Below are positions 38,153-50,934 of a stretch of 64,000 nucleotides of DNA, in pieces; position 1 is the stretch's first letter; each line of letters opens with the position of its first letter. Source of the DNA: Physella acuta (taxonomy: Eukaryota; Mollusca; Gastropoda; Physidae); assembly GCF_028476545.1 (NCBI RefSeq), contig NW_026732358.1, positions 698,392-762,391 of the forward strand. Reading direction: 5' to 3'. A program made the position numbers and the translations under genes. The notes beneath the pieces are model-generated. The model did no database searches, was not told the origin of the DNA, and saw only the letters and a program-made list of their open reading frames with translations.

Positions 38153-39151
38153 GGTAAACGGAAAAAAAGTCACAGGAAAAAAAAACACAGAAAAAAAGTC
38201 ACAGTTTTTGCTAGGAAAAAAAGTCACAGAAAAAAAGTCACAGTGGAAAAATTTTATCGGAAAAAAAGTCACAGAAATTAAGTCACAGAAAAAAAGTCAC
38301 AAAAATCTGTTTAGAAATATTTTTATTAATTTGTTAAGAATTGTAAAATTTTGTATGTTTATTGTTGTGGGTTGTATTTTTTGATGGCATAAATATTTAT
38401 AGACGTTAAAAGCATTATGATTTATAACAATTGTAAGTAAAAATACTCTAAGATAATTAACACAACAATCTCAACTTTTGTTACATATTTAGTTAAATAC
38501 GCGGTAGAAAAGTTAATTATAAAAGAAATTTTGGCACATTTTGCCGTAGGCTATTCTCTGGTCGGCCTCTCCTCAGTAGGCATTGTCCGAACATATTTTG
38601 TGTTGCTGACGTTATGCGTCAATGACAGCCTTTGAACCTTGTCGGCTTTCTGTTTTGATCCTAAGTTTTGTTATGTAATGAGCGTGATAAATGTGGGCAG
38701 TAAAGGTGGTTGAACTAAACATAACTATTGTTGCCATGAGTTGAGGGCAGCAAGTCAGATGAACTTACAATTTCACGTTAATTTAATATTGGTATTTAAA
38801 AAAAAAAAACACGATGAAAAACGTGGACTTTGGAGCATTCTATTAAATGCTACTAATCTTAAGTTTAAAATAATTACTATCTACATGCTTCATAATAAAT
38901 ATTTGTATATGAATTATAAAAATTCCTATGCGTATACAGCCTACACACATTACATTACATTTAATTAATCCTAAGTTAATTTGCACTCTCTAAATATTTA
39001 ATACATAAAAGAATTAACAAATATCATGCAAATATATATTTGTGACTTTTTTTCCTGTGACTTTTTTTCCTGTGACTTTTTTTCCTGTGACTTTTTTTCT
39101 GTGTTTTTTTTTCCTGTGTTTTTTTTTCCTGTGACTTTTTTTCCTACAATC
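38153..39151 (+). mobile_element. ~1.0-kb non-autonomous DNA element, copy C
   Basis: Same ends as copy A (GGTAAACGGAAAAAAAGTCA to TTTCCTACAATC), flanked by the perfect 8-bp duplication GTTTTCCG (38145-38152 and 39152-39159). The left end has seven or so GTCACA motifs behind A-runs and the right end the inverse set. Interior landmarks match copies A and B. No coding capacity. Confidence 0.9.
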
Positions 39152-39159
39152 GTTTTCCG

Positions 39160-40032
39160 TTCGATTCCGTTGGATAAATCTCTCAAGAAAATGAGGCTAA
39201 AAATATGGACGATATTAGCTACGTAGTCATGGAATTTCCCAACACCCCCCCCCCAACCTCATTCCACCTCCATACACCCATCGACACCTCCCTTCACCTC
39301 CCTGCACCTCCCTAAACTTCCCTAACCGCCCACCACCTCCCTACACCTCTCTACACTCACCGACACCTCCTTACACCTCTCTACACTCACTGACACCCCC
39401 TACACCTCTCTACACCTCCCACCACCTCCATACACCCCACGAGCGCCAAATCCCACCACACCCATACAATAACTATCAGTACTGTATGATTTCTTCCTCA
39501 CAGGTTAAGACCTCATTCGTATCATTAACGGTCAGTAGAGTAAGACATAATGGCCGAGTTAATCAGGGGCGGCAACTAGGTGTCGCCAATTAAAGAGGGG
39601 TAACTGCGGGTATACTTGGGTGGAGGTGATCATGTCTTGTATAAAGAGAACTTTTAAACAAAGGTAGACAACTTGTTGCTGTTAGGATAACTCTACTCAC
39701 TGATTCGATTATCTCAACATAAAGTTTGGGCTTGGAAAATTACTGGTTTTATGTTAGGTTTAGGGTTAGAGAGTAGCTAGGAATAAAGTCAGACTTTAAA
39801 TGTTCTGAACAGGTAAAGTAACGATTACGAAATATTTAAATAACTTTAGTTGTAATTTTATTGTATGCTTATCTATACGATTTTGCGTAGAAGAATTTTA
39901 TTTTTCGCCATATTAACATACAGTTCTTCAATTGCTTATAATTGCTAAATTTTTATATTCTTGGAGCTGTCTTGATGTTACTATTTAAATACAATTATCT
40001 GACATGTGTGAAGATTATTAATTAATTTAATT
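39160..40032. other. No gene seen; CACCTCCCTACAC-rich tract
   Basis: 39240-39440 is a degenerate CACCTCCCTACAC repeat; the rest is AT-rich and unique. Confidence 0.5.
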
Positions 40033-40145
40033 AGGCTGGGCAGTGTGCTAGAGCTTTCGACTACTAACTCAAAAGCCTCGAGTTGGGATTTAGGTCATCC
40101 CTGAGTCCACCCAGCTCTGATAGGTACGTTACTCACGAATGCAAT
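40033..40145 (+). repeat. SINE head and partial body
   Basis: GCTGGGCAGTGTGCTAGAGC, CCTCGAGTTGGGATTTAGG and CCTGAGTCCACCCAGCTCTG align with the SINE family; the tail is missing and a minisatellite follows. Confidence 0.65.
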
Positions 40146-40169
40146 ATTAGACCATGGCTGGGTCTAGTG

Positions 40170-40555
40170 CAATATCGGAATAGGTCAAGGTCTAATGCGA
40201 GATTGGAATAGTGTTATAACTAGTGCAAGATTGGGCTAGTGTTATAACTAGTGCAAGATTGGGCTAGTGTTATAACTAGTGCAAGATTGGAATAGTGTTA
40301 TAACTAGTGCACGATTTGACTAGTGCAATAACTAGTGCACGATTTGACTAGTGCAATAACTAGTGCACGATTTGACTAGTGCAATAACTAGTGCACGATT
40401 TGACTAGTGCAATAACTAGTGCACGATTTGACTAGTGCAATAACTAGTGCAAGATTGGACTAGTGCTATAACTAGTGCAAGATTGAAATAGTGCTATTAA
40501 TAGTGCAAGATTGTAATAGTGCTATAACTAGTGCAAGATTGGAATAGGGATACAT
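40170..40555. repeat. 25-bp minisatellite CTAGTGCAAGATTGGA-type
   Basis: About 14 units of TAACTAGTGCACGATTTGAC and AAGATTGG variants; the middle five are nearly identical. Confidence 0.92.
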
Positions 40556-42188
40556 TATCTAAACGAATTTTTAAAATTATTTCGTCGTTAATGATTAAAA
40601 AAACAGTTTAAAATATAAAAAAAGCTAAAATCCTTTATTCTGAACCAAACTATCACATATCACATCTATCAAGCAACCCTCAAAGCAATAACATCAAATT
40701 ATAATTTTATTTTAACCCTTAACCAAATTTAAACACTTGAATCCGACCATAACCCTGTTACGTGCAATAGTACCAATGCCCCCCCCCCCCCCCCCCACCA
40801 AGTAAAAGTGGCCATAAACTACCGCAGGTCTTGACCCCGCTTTCCATGAAATGAGCGGGAATTCCCACTTCATAAGTTCGCCATTCATCTAACAGGGCGC
40901 ATATCGCGACCTACCGGCGTAACTTGGGCGTTTATCATCCGGGCCCTTTGGATGGATGGACGTAGTGGATAGCGTGTCAACGGATGGAATCCAGAGTCTA
41001 CCTACAATCACACTATCCATTCATCTGCCCCTGCCTACATCTAATCTGCCCATTTTTTAAAGTCACCCATGTTTATGCTACACTTTAATGGCCTGATTAA
41101 ATCTACAACCCGACACGACCAGCTTGAAACACAACTTTTCCGTTAGAGGGGACCAGTCGGCCATTGCTCCCCATCATACACATCGATCGCTGTATGGTGG
41201 TCAACCAATCAAAAACTTGAAACAAATGAAGTTGTTCTATGAACATTGTGTGGAAAACTACACACACATTATTGAGATTTCGTTTAGGTGTAATGTATGT
41301 ATGGCTAGGGTCTGGATTAGAATTAAGATTACAAATCTCTTGGTTAAGGATAGTTCTAGGGATAGTGGAATAAAGTTTGGGTTATGGTTATGGTTATCCA
41401 GGGCTAGGGCTAGGGCTAGGGCTGGGTTTAAACAGTGAAAGCTAGAAAAACACCAACCTCGGCATGTCATTTCTACTCTCTCAAAGGTGCCACTAATGTT
41501 AACTGAAACCTATCGGTATACAGCAACGGCCATTTTGGTACCCCTTACGGAAAAGAACCAACCAACTGTTCACGAATCACGAACCGTTCTAAATCAGCCG
41601 GAGAGAAATACTGTAAAGAGAAAGTAGAAGAACACGACCAAATCTTTTCGACTAGCTTGGCTATCGATTTGCCTACTTTCGCTACTGACACCCCCACCTT
41701 CCCCCACCCTCCCGGGCAAACACGGCAAGATAGGGGATCGTTTCCCTGCCTGTCGACAGATTTGCGACCACGCAGCAGACGACGGCGCGGCCCTCGCTTT
41801 TGCTCAAGCTACCCGTTCAACCCCCCGTTCAACCCCCGTCTTCGATCACCCAGGCAATCCTCGCTGTCCCCCCCCCCCCCCCCCCATATTTCCTCGCTGT
41901 CCCCCCCCCCCCCCCCATATTTCCATATCATTAGCTCTGTCATACTTCCTTATGCCCCGTGGCTTAATCAGTCTTAATTTTTTTTACCTCCCCTTCCCCC
42001 TCCCCCTCCTTCCCTAACTCCCCCCCCCCCCCCCCTCCGTACATTGCCGAACGTGTCTCCTCCCTCAAGTATTACACCCCCACCCTCCCCCCGACACCAC
42101 CCCCACCGTCAATCCTCCCCACAACCTAAGACTTCACCGTTCACAAACACCTTCAGCGGTCGGGCTCGCGGTGAAGGCAAAGAAATCC
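40556..42188. other. No gene seen; C-run rich
   Basis: AT-rich then C-rich, with C-runs at 40780, 41870, 41900 and 42020. A short (GGGCTA)n stretch lies at 41400-41420. The Pro-rich plus frames at 41657-42289 come from C-runs. Confidence 0.45.
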
Positions 42189-42256
42189 CCGCCCACTTCG
42201 CGCCTGATTGGTCACAAAGCCCCCGCGCAGCCAATCACCGACAGGTTTATAAAAAG
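42189..42256 (+). promoter_or_regulatory. Candidate core promoter: GC box, two CCAAT boxes, TATA box
   Basis: Within a CpG-rich island in otherwise AT-rich DNA, CCCCGCCCAC is followed by ATTGG (42207-42211), CCAAT (42231-42235) and TTTATAAAAAG (TATA at 42248-42255). The order and spacing are those of a classical pol II promoter, with a start site expected near 42280. A good donor (GAAG|GTATGT) lies at 43053/43054, so a non-coding first exon is possible. The nearest downstream plus-strand gene is the Tbx2/3 gene, whose first coding exon is preceded by an acceptor; linking them is inference. Confidence 0.5.
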
Positions 42257-42507
42257 CAGACAAGAATGGCCGCCTTCGACGCGAAATAATGGCGTCGGAA
42301 AATTTTTCAGTCGGACTTTTTTTCAACCTCGCGAACACGATACTATCTGTTTGTTAAAGGAAAAAAATATATATTAAAATAGAACAATACACTTTCACTT
42401 ATCATCGGGATATTCTTCATTTTTTAAACGACCACTACAGAAACAGTTTTATCGTCGGTATAGTTTTTTTTTCATAATTTCCGTACCGAGATTTGTGTTA
42501 TATTTAG

Positions 42508-42670
42508 AACGTGCAGACGACATCACCAGCGGCGTCCAGTGTAGCAGACGTCTGCTACAAGCTTGACGGCGCCTGGATACCGTCCACGACCACAGCCTAC
42601 CCACGGGGTGGACCCCCAGCCATTCGGCGCGCGGGCACGCTCCTGATTCCGTGCCCCACGGGCTGGTACA
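42508..42670 (+). other. Possible exon in the CpG island, unassigned
   Basis: A GC-rich stretch follows TTATATTTAG and stays open for about 55 codons (contains VADVCYKLDGAWIPS and CPTGWYNTHPG) to a GG|GTAAAC donor-like site or a TAA. The minus strand is also open here. No family recognised; it may simply be GC-rich leader DNA. Confidence 0.2.
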
Positions 42671-43235
42671 ATACCCACCCAGGGTAAACCACCCGGCTAA
42701 TTCAATTATTCGGCTATCGGGACGGTCGGAACTTATAACCACAGGAGGAGGGGCGGAGATCGGAGTCTGTGCTATAGCATAGTACGTGTTTGATTAAATT
42801 TTAATTGATTCGTGTTTCAGTCAAGACACGGACGGATAACTTATAAATTGTGTTGTGTTTAAGTTGTGTTTAAGCGCCAGGTTTTAGATGCGTTTATCTT
42901 TTTCGAAATCCGTGAAAAAAAATTCAAGAAATATTTCAAGAAATTTGATTGTCAATTGCTGCTAATTATCGTGGATTTTAATTTAATGATCAGAAAATGC
43001 ACCCTGTAACTACACTAACTATTCTCGCCACGGATAATTAGATTACACCGAAGGTATGTTTTCTTTTGTAGGTTTGTCTGTCGATTTGTGTGTTTGTATA
43101 TTTCTATGCTTTTTAAAGTTGACATAATTTGGAAATAAAACTGTTTTAACGTATTCACTATTAGTAAAACATATTTTAACTAAACATCAATGAAGACAAC
43201 ACATAATGAGAGACACTCGCCACCAAGATACATAA

Positions 43236-43238
<3 letters not shown>

Positions 43239-43303
<65 letters not shown>
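43239..43303. repeat. (TA)n microsatellite
   Basis: About 64 bp of alternating TA, followed by a degenerate array. Confidence 0.95.
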
Positions 43304-43308
<5 letters not shown>

Positions 43309-43735
43309 CAGACAGACACATGTGACGCGATACATAATGAGACAAAGACACATGCGAGACACATTTACAATGAGACACAAACACTTTGGCGACACAGATG
43401 AAATACTAATACAAATGCGACACAGATATATCATGAGACATAGACACATATGCGACACATTTATAATGCGACACATATGAGATGGAGACACATATGCGAC
43501 ACATATATTTTGAGATAAAGACACATATGTGACAGATATATTATGAGACAAAGACACATGCGAGAGACATTTATAATAAGATACAGATACAAATGCGACA
43601 CAGATATATCATGAGACAATCACATATGAGACACAGACAAATATGCGACACAGATGATACCTATACAAATGCGACACAGATATATATGCGGCACGGATAT
43701 ATGAGACACATCACAAAATGAGACACGGATATGCC
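43304..43735. repeat. Degenerate minisatellite ATGCGACACAGATATATCATG
   Basis: Loose units of ATGCGACACAGATATAT, ATGAGACAAAGACACAT and relatives over 430 bp. Confidence 0.8.
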
Positions 43736-44429
43736 ATTGAACATCCCAAGCCTACAACACCATCTTTAAATCCCACATTTTGAGGACAAACCGCAGTTCT
43801 ATAGCCCCCACCACCCCTTAAGTTAAATGTTACTCACTACATGACTTTTGTGGAATCTCCTCAATTAAATATCCCATGACCCCAGACTTTGGTAAAGTTC
43901 TAGTAAACAGTGGAATTGATACCGTGGTGTAAGCGTAAAGGTTTTTATAATTTAAATGTAACGAATTTCAGCAATGTACCGTAATGATTTTTTAAAATTA
44001 CATTGATGAATCCCACCATTTTAATTCAATGAACTTAGACCTTACCAAACCGTTAGAAGACCACCGCCAGTACCTGACCACAGATAATTAATACAGCATT
44101 TTGTGACTTTAAATAGAACTCATTATCTCACTAATTAATTATTATAACAGGTTACCCCACCATTAAAAAAAATAGATTTACCACCATTTACTTTTCTTCA
44201 TAGCTGATTATTCTACGATTACAATATTTGATCATCTGACCAGCTTCTTACTGGAGAAAGTTGCAGGGTACCTACTAAATACAGCAATAACACTTGAATA
44301 TCACTAGAAATAAAACATAATGTTGTCACTGTGCTAAAACCACGATATGATATAGGCCTACAAGACAGCTTCGTTACATAGATCTCATTAACTTGTAATT
44401 TAATTATTACACTTTCATATACCACAGAC

Positions 44430-44950
44430 ATTGAAAATCCTTATCATTTAATTTGATTATTACACTTTCAAACAATACAGACATTGAATTATCATTATCA
44501 TTAAATTTACATATTTAAACACAGCACGAGATTATACAGGTAGGCCATATATAGATGTCATTAACTTTCAATTAAATTATTACAGTTTAATATAAAAAGA
44601 CATTAAGATGTCACTAACTTTCAGGGAGACATTGAAATGTCATTAACTTTTAATTAAATTGCAATTTTATGTAAAAAAAACAGTCAAATGTTATTAATTT
44701 ATAATTAAATTATTACACATTTAAGTGTGCATCTATAACAGAGACAAAAATATATTAATTAACTTTCAATTAACATATTACAGTTAAATATAAATAGACA
44801 TTGAGATGCCATTAACTTTTAATTACAATATTAAAAATCACAGTTTGATATAACATGTACGTATAGACGTCAGTAACTTTCAATAATTCAATTAGTACTA
44901 ATCCCAGTTTGATATAGACCTACACTAAGACATTGAGGTGTCATTAAAAT
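44430..44950. repeat. Degenerate ~55-bp AT-rich repeat
   Basis: Repeated CATTAACTTTCAATTAAATT and AGACATTGAGATGTC blocks, about eight loose units. Confidence 0.7.
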
Positions 44951-45737
44951 CTTTGACCGATCTTTCAAAATCAATCTCTACAATTATATCGTCCTAATTA
45001 CTTTTAATTAATTTTGTCTCAACTTTTAACTACTATAGTTTCGAATGCTAACCAAGATAAGAATACTAAAACTAAGCCATCCCATGGCGATGGGGGTATA
45101 AACTCGAACGGTCAGCGGACATAGTACATAATACGGCAACATATTTTCAGCAAGTCTAGATCTAATTTAATTAAGTAATTAATTTAATAAATCAAGTCGA
45201 CATTAAAAACAAAATACTTTTGTATCTGCAAAAATTTGGCAGAAGTATTATTCAACACTAAAACTGAAACAGAAAAATAGTAATTAATCTTATTACAATG
45301 TTTTTAGACATTCAAACATAATGGCATTAACTTATAACTAACGATATTACTGAAAGTCCTACGATATAAATAAAGCTAATCATTCTAAATTTTGTTCAAC
45401 ATATAAAAAACGTTAATATAACGTTTAAAAAATCAAACAATTAAATTATCTAAAAAAATTATTTTACTGAATTTCGATCTTTTAAATTGGCAACGAAATC
45501 AAACAACGAAATGTGAATTGTTTCGTGGCTTAAAAAATAGATTACACGAGCGACTAATCGATTTGAAGAGCAGTTAATTAGTTAAATGAGTCAGGGTTGT
45601 AATGAACTCGGCAGTCGGTGGCCGATGTAATGAGATATCATGTCGGCGTCGTTGACAACATCACCGCTTTGGTGATGTTCTTAGGCACATCAGCACACAA
45701 TGGGTATATGGGATGAGCTGTCTTCTGATGAATGGCA
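44951..45737. other. No gene seen
   Basis: Very AT-rich, many TAATTAATT motifs; a GC-richer patch at 45600-45690 is unique and non-coding. Confidence 0.5.
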
Positions 45738-46065
45738 AGCGTACACAGTTAGTTCTCCTAAAGTTTAACATCATACACAGTTCTCCTAAAGTTTAGTATC
45801 AAACACAGTTAGTTCTCCTAAACTGACCTAAAGTTTAGCATCACACACAGTTAGTTATTTTAAAGTTTAGCATCACACACAGTTAGTTCTCCTAAAGGTT
45901 AGTATTATGCACAGTTAATTCTAAAGTTTAGCAGCATACACAGTTCTCCTAAAGTTTAGTACCATATACAACTTGTTGCCCTAAAGTTTAGCATCATACC
46001 AGTTAATTCTCATGAAGTTTAGCATCATACCCAGTTAATTCTCATAAAGTTTACTAAAAAGCATA
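45738..46065. repeat. ~32-bp minisatellite, about 9 units
   Basis: Units with CTCCTAAAGTTTAGCATCA and ACACAGTTAGTT, variable in length. Confidence 0.88.
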
Positions 46066-46599
46066 CAACTCAAGCTTAAAAGGGTAAAATAGGTGACAGA
46101 TAGACAGAGTTTCTTCCAGGCATCTCTTGGCTCGTCCCCCCCCCCCCCCCCCGCGAAGAAAGTCTACCGCCCCATCATCCACCCCGAACGAGATGTAAAC
46201 ATATACTTTTACTAGTGTCCCCCCCCCCCCCCCCCGGAAATATCAAGTACCCCTACTCCCCCTGAGAAAAAATTCAAGAAGAAACACTGCAGATAGATAT
46301 ACAAGAACCAGTTAACGAAAGTGACAGTTTATGTAATAAAAGTAGAATTTATAACATGTTTCATTGGTATATGTGGAAGAGTGACGAGGGGGGGGGGGGG
46401 GGCAATAATAAAAAAAACTTGTGGGGGGAGGGGGAGGGAGGGGAGTGGAGTGGAGTGAATTAGGTACAAATAGTTTATTAGGTGGGGTGGGGTACATTGG
46501 GTACGAATAAATTGTTTATTGAGCTTTATCATCCATAGAGAATCATCGACACTAAGCCCGTCATTGGTTTAGTTATTATCATGTAGACAATTCTAGACA
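46066..46599. other. No gene seen; C- and G-runs
   Basis: Long C-runs near 46140 and 46220 and a G-run near 46390; the Pro-rich minus frames derive from the last. Confidence 0.5.
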
Positions 46600-46680
46600 C
46601 TTAGACAATCATTGACACATAGACAATCACTGACGCATAGACAATCACTGACGCATAGACAATCACTGACGCCTATTCAA
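46600..46680. repeat. CAATCACTGACGCATAGA repeat, about 4 units
   Basis: 18-bp tandem units. Confidence 0.85.
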
Positions 46681-46719
46681 TGACAGAGCGCCAGCTGCTT
46701 CCCCCAGAAATAAACCCAG

Positions 46720-47093
46720 TACCACATGAACCCCATTCATAAACCCTGTACCACATGAACCCCATTCATAAACCCTGTACCACATGAACCCCATTCATAA
46801 ACCCTGTACCACATGAACCCCATTCATAAACCCTGTACCACATGAACCCCATTCATAAACCCTGTACCACATGAACCCCATTCATAAACCCTGTACCACA
46901 TGAACCCCATTCATAAACCCTGTACCACATGAACCCCATTCATAAACCCTGTACCACATGAACCCCATTCATAAACCCTGTACCACATGAACCCCATTCA
47001 TAAACCCTGTACCACATGAACCCCATTCATAAACCCTGTACCACATGAACCCCATTCATAAACCCTGTACCACATGAACCCCATTCATAAACC
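46720..47093. repeat. 29-bp minisatellite, about 13 near-identical units
   Basis: Units of CCACATGAACCCCATTCATA followed by AACCCTGTA. Apart from the first unit (CCCAGTA) the copies appear identical, so the array is very young or strongly homogenised. Confidence 0.95.
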
Positions 47094-48646
47094 ACCTGAC
47101 GCCGGGGGTTGGTGGGGCATACGTTATTTCATTTCCAACCCGCCACGTAACCAACTCGACAGACATTAGTCTTGTCTGTCAAACGGCAGACTTTTGACGT
47201 CGTCCATTGCTGGAGTCGCCTGGTGTGGTCCCGCGCCCCACTTGTGTGACGCCAACATTAAATTTAAAATGGAACCAGTGGCGTCACTATGGGATGTGGT
47301 GGGGGTGGGTTAGCCCACTTTCCCAACGGATACCATCTAAAAATAACTTTACATTAAATTAAGAACGTGCTTCATCGAAGTGAAACATAGCGAGTAATCT
47401 AAAAGTGAACTATACACAGTGAACATAACAACAGTTCATTTTTTAATCTTGCGTCACTCTTGAAAACAATCTAGTACAACCACCGATTAGCAAGTAATTT
47501 CTACCACAATTTTCTCCCTAAAAAACATCAAGCAATTTCCATGTGTTTTTTTTTAATCGAAATAGAATAATTTTTTGTATATCATAGTTCATCTATATAC
47601 CAATCTAATGAACGTAGGCGGGGATTTGTAATTGTAAAATTGTTTGAGAAAAGTTGACTAAGTTTCGTGTGTAGGTTCGACATCCACACGGAATGTCAGG
47701 ACATGACATTGTAATGACAGCGTGTTGATTCAAATGTCATCGATTAGTAGCAAATAGGGTATTCGTCGGAAAAAAAAATGTTTCGTTTTTTTTTTGTGTC
47801 GTGTTGGTTTTCAGTAGGTAAGGTTATCACGGAGCCAGAGGCGTATCAAGGTAAAACGGTGGGGGGGTGGGGGGTAAGGTTGGTGGGGGGCGCTAATATG
47901 TTAACGGTAGGTTGTGACGCCGTAGGCTATAGCGTAACACGGAGAATTAGGTAATTTTCCAAAGTTTATGGAGAGTTTATCTGTTTGATGCATGCTATCT
48001 AGTGTGTAGCTAAGGCGATGATGTAGTTGGTGTGTAGCTTGGATAGTGGTTGGGTTAGTTGGTGTGTAGATTGGATAGTGGTTGGGTTAGTTGGTGTGTA
48101 GTTTGGTAAGTGGTTAGGTTAGTTGCTGTATAGCTTAAATAGGTGTATATTTTGCCTAGTTGATGATGTGTAACAGTATTGGTTAGAGTGTGTATGTTTG
48201 TATGTATATGTTTGTATAGGATACATTGTGAGTATTTATAAAAGTATGAACTTGTATGTGTGTTAGTAAATGATTATGTGTATGCGTACGAGTGAGTATT
48301 TACTAATGTTACTATGAGGATCAGTATACCTGTGATTCTCTGTATGAATATGTTGAGTTGTTTAAAGTTTGTGTTTGTATGTGTATGTGTGTTATTGTAT
48401 TTATGTTATGCTAGTGTGTTTATGTGTGTGTTAGTGTGATTATGTGTGTATATGTGTGTTGGCGTGTAAGTACTTTAGATATCATCTCCCCAGCCTCTGT
48501 GCACATCGAGAAAGCTAAAAATAGCCGCGTGTCGTCACGTCACCATCGATTGGAGCGGCTCGACTTTCGGCTCGATACGTCACAGACCCCACCAGCGGGG
48601 GTAGTGATTAACCCGGGGGAGGGGGTGGGTAGTGATTAACCCGGGG
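47094..48646. other. No gene seen; loose repeats
   Basis: 47260-47300 and 47830-47900 begin CAGTGGCGTCACTATGGG and CAGAGGCGTATCAAGG, like single ends of GTGGCG-type MITEs. 48010-48125 holds three units of TTGGTGTGTAGCTTGGATAG. 48180-48460 is a degenerate TGTGTATG-rich tract. Confidence 0.5.
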
Positions 48647-49063
48647 ATGAAGACTGTAATTAGATGGTTAGGGTTAGCGTTGATCAGTTCTGTGCTGGGA
48701 GCTGGAGACGGCTGGCGTGTCGTTAGAGACAAACGATTACACAGCAACAACACTTATTCACAGGCTAGTTGTACTACTGATGGTGTGGTAGTTGATGGTG
48801 TGGTAGTTGATGGTGTGGTAGTTGATGGTGTGGTAGTTGATGGTGTGGTAGTTGATGGTGTGGTAGTTGATGGTGTGGTAGTTGATGGTGTGGTAGTTAA
48901 TGGTGTGGTAGCTAATGGTGTGGTAGTTCACTGTGTGGTAGTCCATGGTGTGGTAGCTCATGGTGTGGTAGAACAACTCATAGTGGTATTACATTGCTAT
49001 ATGGCAACCCATTTCATTAGCGCAATGATTCTGTGCGTCACATTGTTTACACAATATCTCTGA
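48647..49063 (+). CDS. Doubtful small secreted repeat protein
   Basis: The frame opens MKTVIRWLGLALISSVLGAG, a textbook-like signal peptide, then WRVVRDKRLHSNNTYSQASC. It runs into about 13 in-phase 15-bp units coding GVVVD-type repeats and ends in a hydrophobic segment and TGA. A 15-bp unit keeps any frame open, so the length proves nothing; only the leader-like start is of interest. No Kozak, promoter or relative is known to me. Most likely a chance frame beside a minisatellite. Confidence 0.15.
   Translation: MKTVIRWLGLALISSVLGAGDGWRVVRDKRLHSNNTYSQASCTTDGVVVDGVVVDGVVVDGVVVDGVVVDGVVVDGVVVDGVVVNGVVANGVVVHCVVVHGVVAHGVVEQLIVVLHCYMATHFISAMILCVTLFTQYL
48777..48972. repeat. 15-bp minisatellite GATGGTGTGGTAGTT
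   Basis: About 13 units; the first eight are identical, later ones drift. Confidence 0.95.
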
Positions 49064-50934
49064 TAGATCTACATGCAAAAAAGTTCCAAAAAAATATTTC
49101 TTTTTAAATAAATCGAATCATTCAAAATAATATCTTTACTTCACTTTACAATGTTGGCAATTGGGTGGACGGGGGAGATTAGGATACTATATTTACTAAT
49201 GAATGAGTTATTTAATTGAGTTAATTAATAATTAGTAAAATAAATGTTTCGGACATACAAAAACTCACTTTAACATAGCGTAATGTAGATTCTAGCAATT
49301 TAGAACGTGTACACATATGTTACGACTATGAGTGATTTATGGTGACTAGTGACATACGTAGGCCTATGTGTAATTTTTCATGTATGAGGTGTATTGTCCT
49401 TCCGGAGTAGCTTTTTGTTAATTTACTACATTTAAAAGTATTCATTAATTTTTTCGTCAAATACTTCAGTTAATTAAATGTTACTTAATACATATTAAGT
49501 TAAATGTTACTTAATACATATTAATTTATGAGTAAAAATACTACAGTTAATTAAATGTTAATACATATTAATTTATGAGTAAAATTACTACAGTTAAAAG
49601 AAACTAAAATATAAAATGAATTTCTTATTAGAAGAACTAAATTAAACAGTTTTAAAAATGTCTATTCCTTTCTCAGTAAACTGACTTATCTCTGTTTTAA
49701 ATACGTTTTCTTGGGTCATTGACGTTGGTCTTTTTTATTTTGGGGTTGGGGGGAGGGGCATATCAGAAGTGTATTTAGGGAGGACATTATGATAAACTTA
49801 TGTATGTGTATTTAGTGAAGAAATTATGTTATGTTTATGTATGTGTATTTAGTGAAGAAATGCTAGCAATACAAAAACATTTAAGCGCAAGACATTTAAT
49901 TCCAGTTACTCAAAGGCTAATGACCGCAGATGAGAAGACTGGGTTCTATTAGGGTGGTTAGCAATTAGGAAATTATGTCTTTAAACTAATCAATATTCTT
50001 GTAGCGTTTTAAAACATCGTTCTTAGCCGATTTCTAATGTGCATGCAATGTAGGTATTTTCTGATAGAAATAGTTTGTATAAAGTGGAATGGTTTACTTT
50101 TTTTTTTTATAAAGACGTGTGTTCGGGTCATCTCATTTCATTGTTTCTATTTAACTACGTCACGATGTTTCTTAACTGGGTATTTGCCATTTGACATGAT
50201 TAGTCGTGGCTATAGCTTTATTCGAGAATGATTGGATGCTTAATTGGTGTAAATGTTCAGGTAATTAGCTAAGTTGTAACTCACGAATATTAATGCTGTG
50301 TGTGTGGGGGGGGGGGGGGGGGAGGGGGGGGTCTGACACCCCCTCCCTCATGTGACGTTAAAGTTCTCCAACAGCTCCTCCCTCCTGTGATGTCTGATGT
50401 CACTGACATACCCTCCTGTTAGGTCAAAGATCTCTGACACCCCAACTTTTCTGAACCATGTCACACCCCCCCCCCCCTCCACGAATCAACTTACCTCTTA
50501 TCATGTGCCAGCATATCGAGCCCGCTTCATCTTTTTTTTTCTGAAAGAAGTAATATCTGTCGCTACCTATGGCTACATGTCCTATCGACGGTAGCACATA
50601 TGCAAACAGTAGGAGACCCCCCACCAATGGTAGCACACAGCTAATAGTAGCCAACGACCCCCCTCCCCTCCACACCAACCCAACGGTCACACACAGCAAA
50701 TAGTAGCCAACGCCCCCCCCCCCCCCACTCGTTACGGTAGCACACAGCAAACAGTAGCAGCCCCCCCCCTTCCCCCATCTACGGTAGCAAATAAAGCTAC
50801 AAGAAATAGCAAAGATAGCACACAAACCACTACATTTTGCTAAACGGAGGCAAGTTAAACCATCTCTGATTAGCCTACATTAGAACGCGAGCTGAGGAAG
50901 ATTGTTACATATATACACATATCACATGAACAAG
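49064..50934. other. No gene seen
   Basis: AT-rich with a duplicated block at 49460-49600 (TACAGTTAATTAAATGTTA, ACATATTAATTTATGAGTAA) and another at 49800-49860 (TATGTATGTGTATTTAGTGA). 50310-50780 has G- and C-runs with tandem GTAGCACACAGCAAA blocks. Confidence 0.5.

Noticed and set aside
46720-47093. CRISPR-like regular repeats
   Set aside because: Units are contiguous with no unique spacers, and the DNA is eukaryotic.
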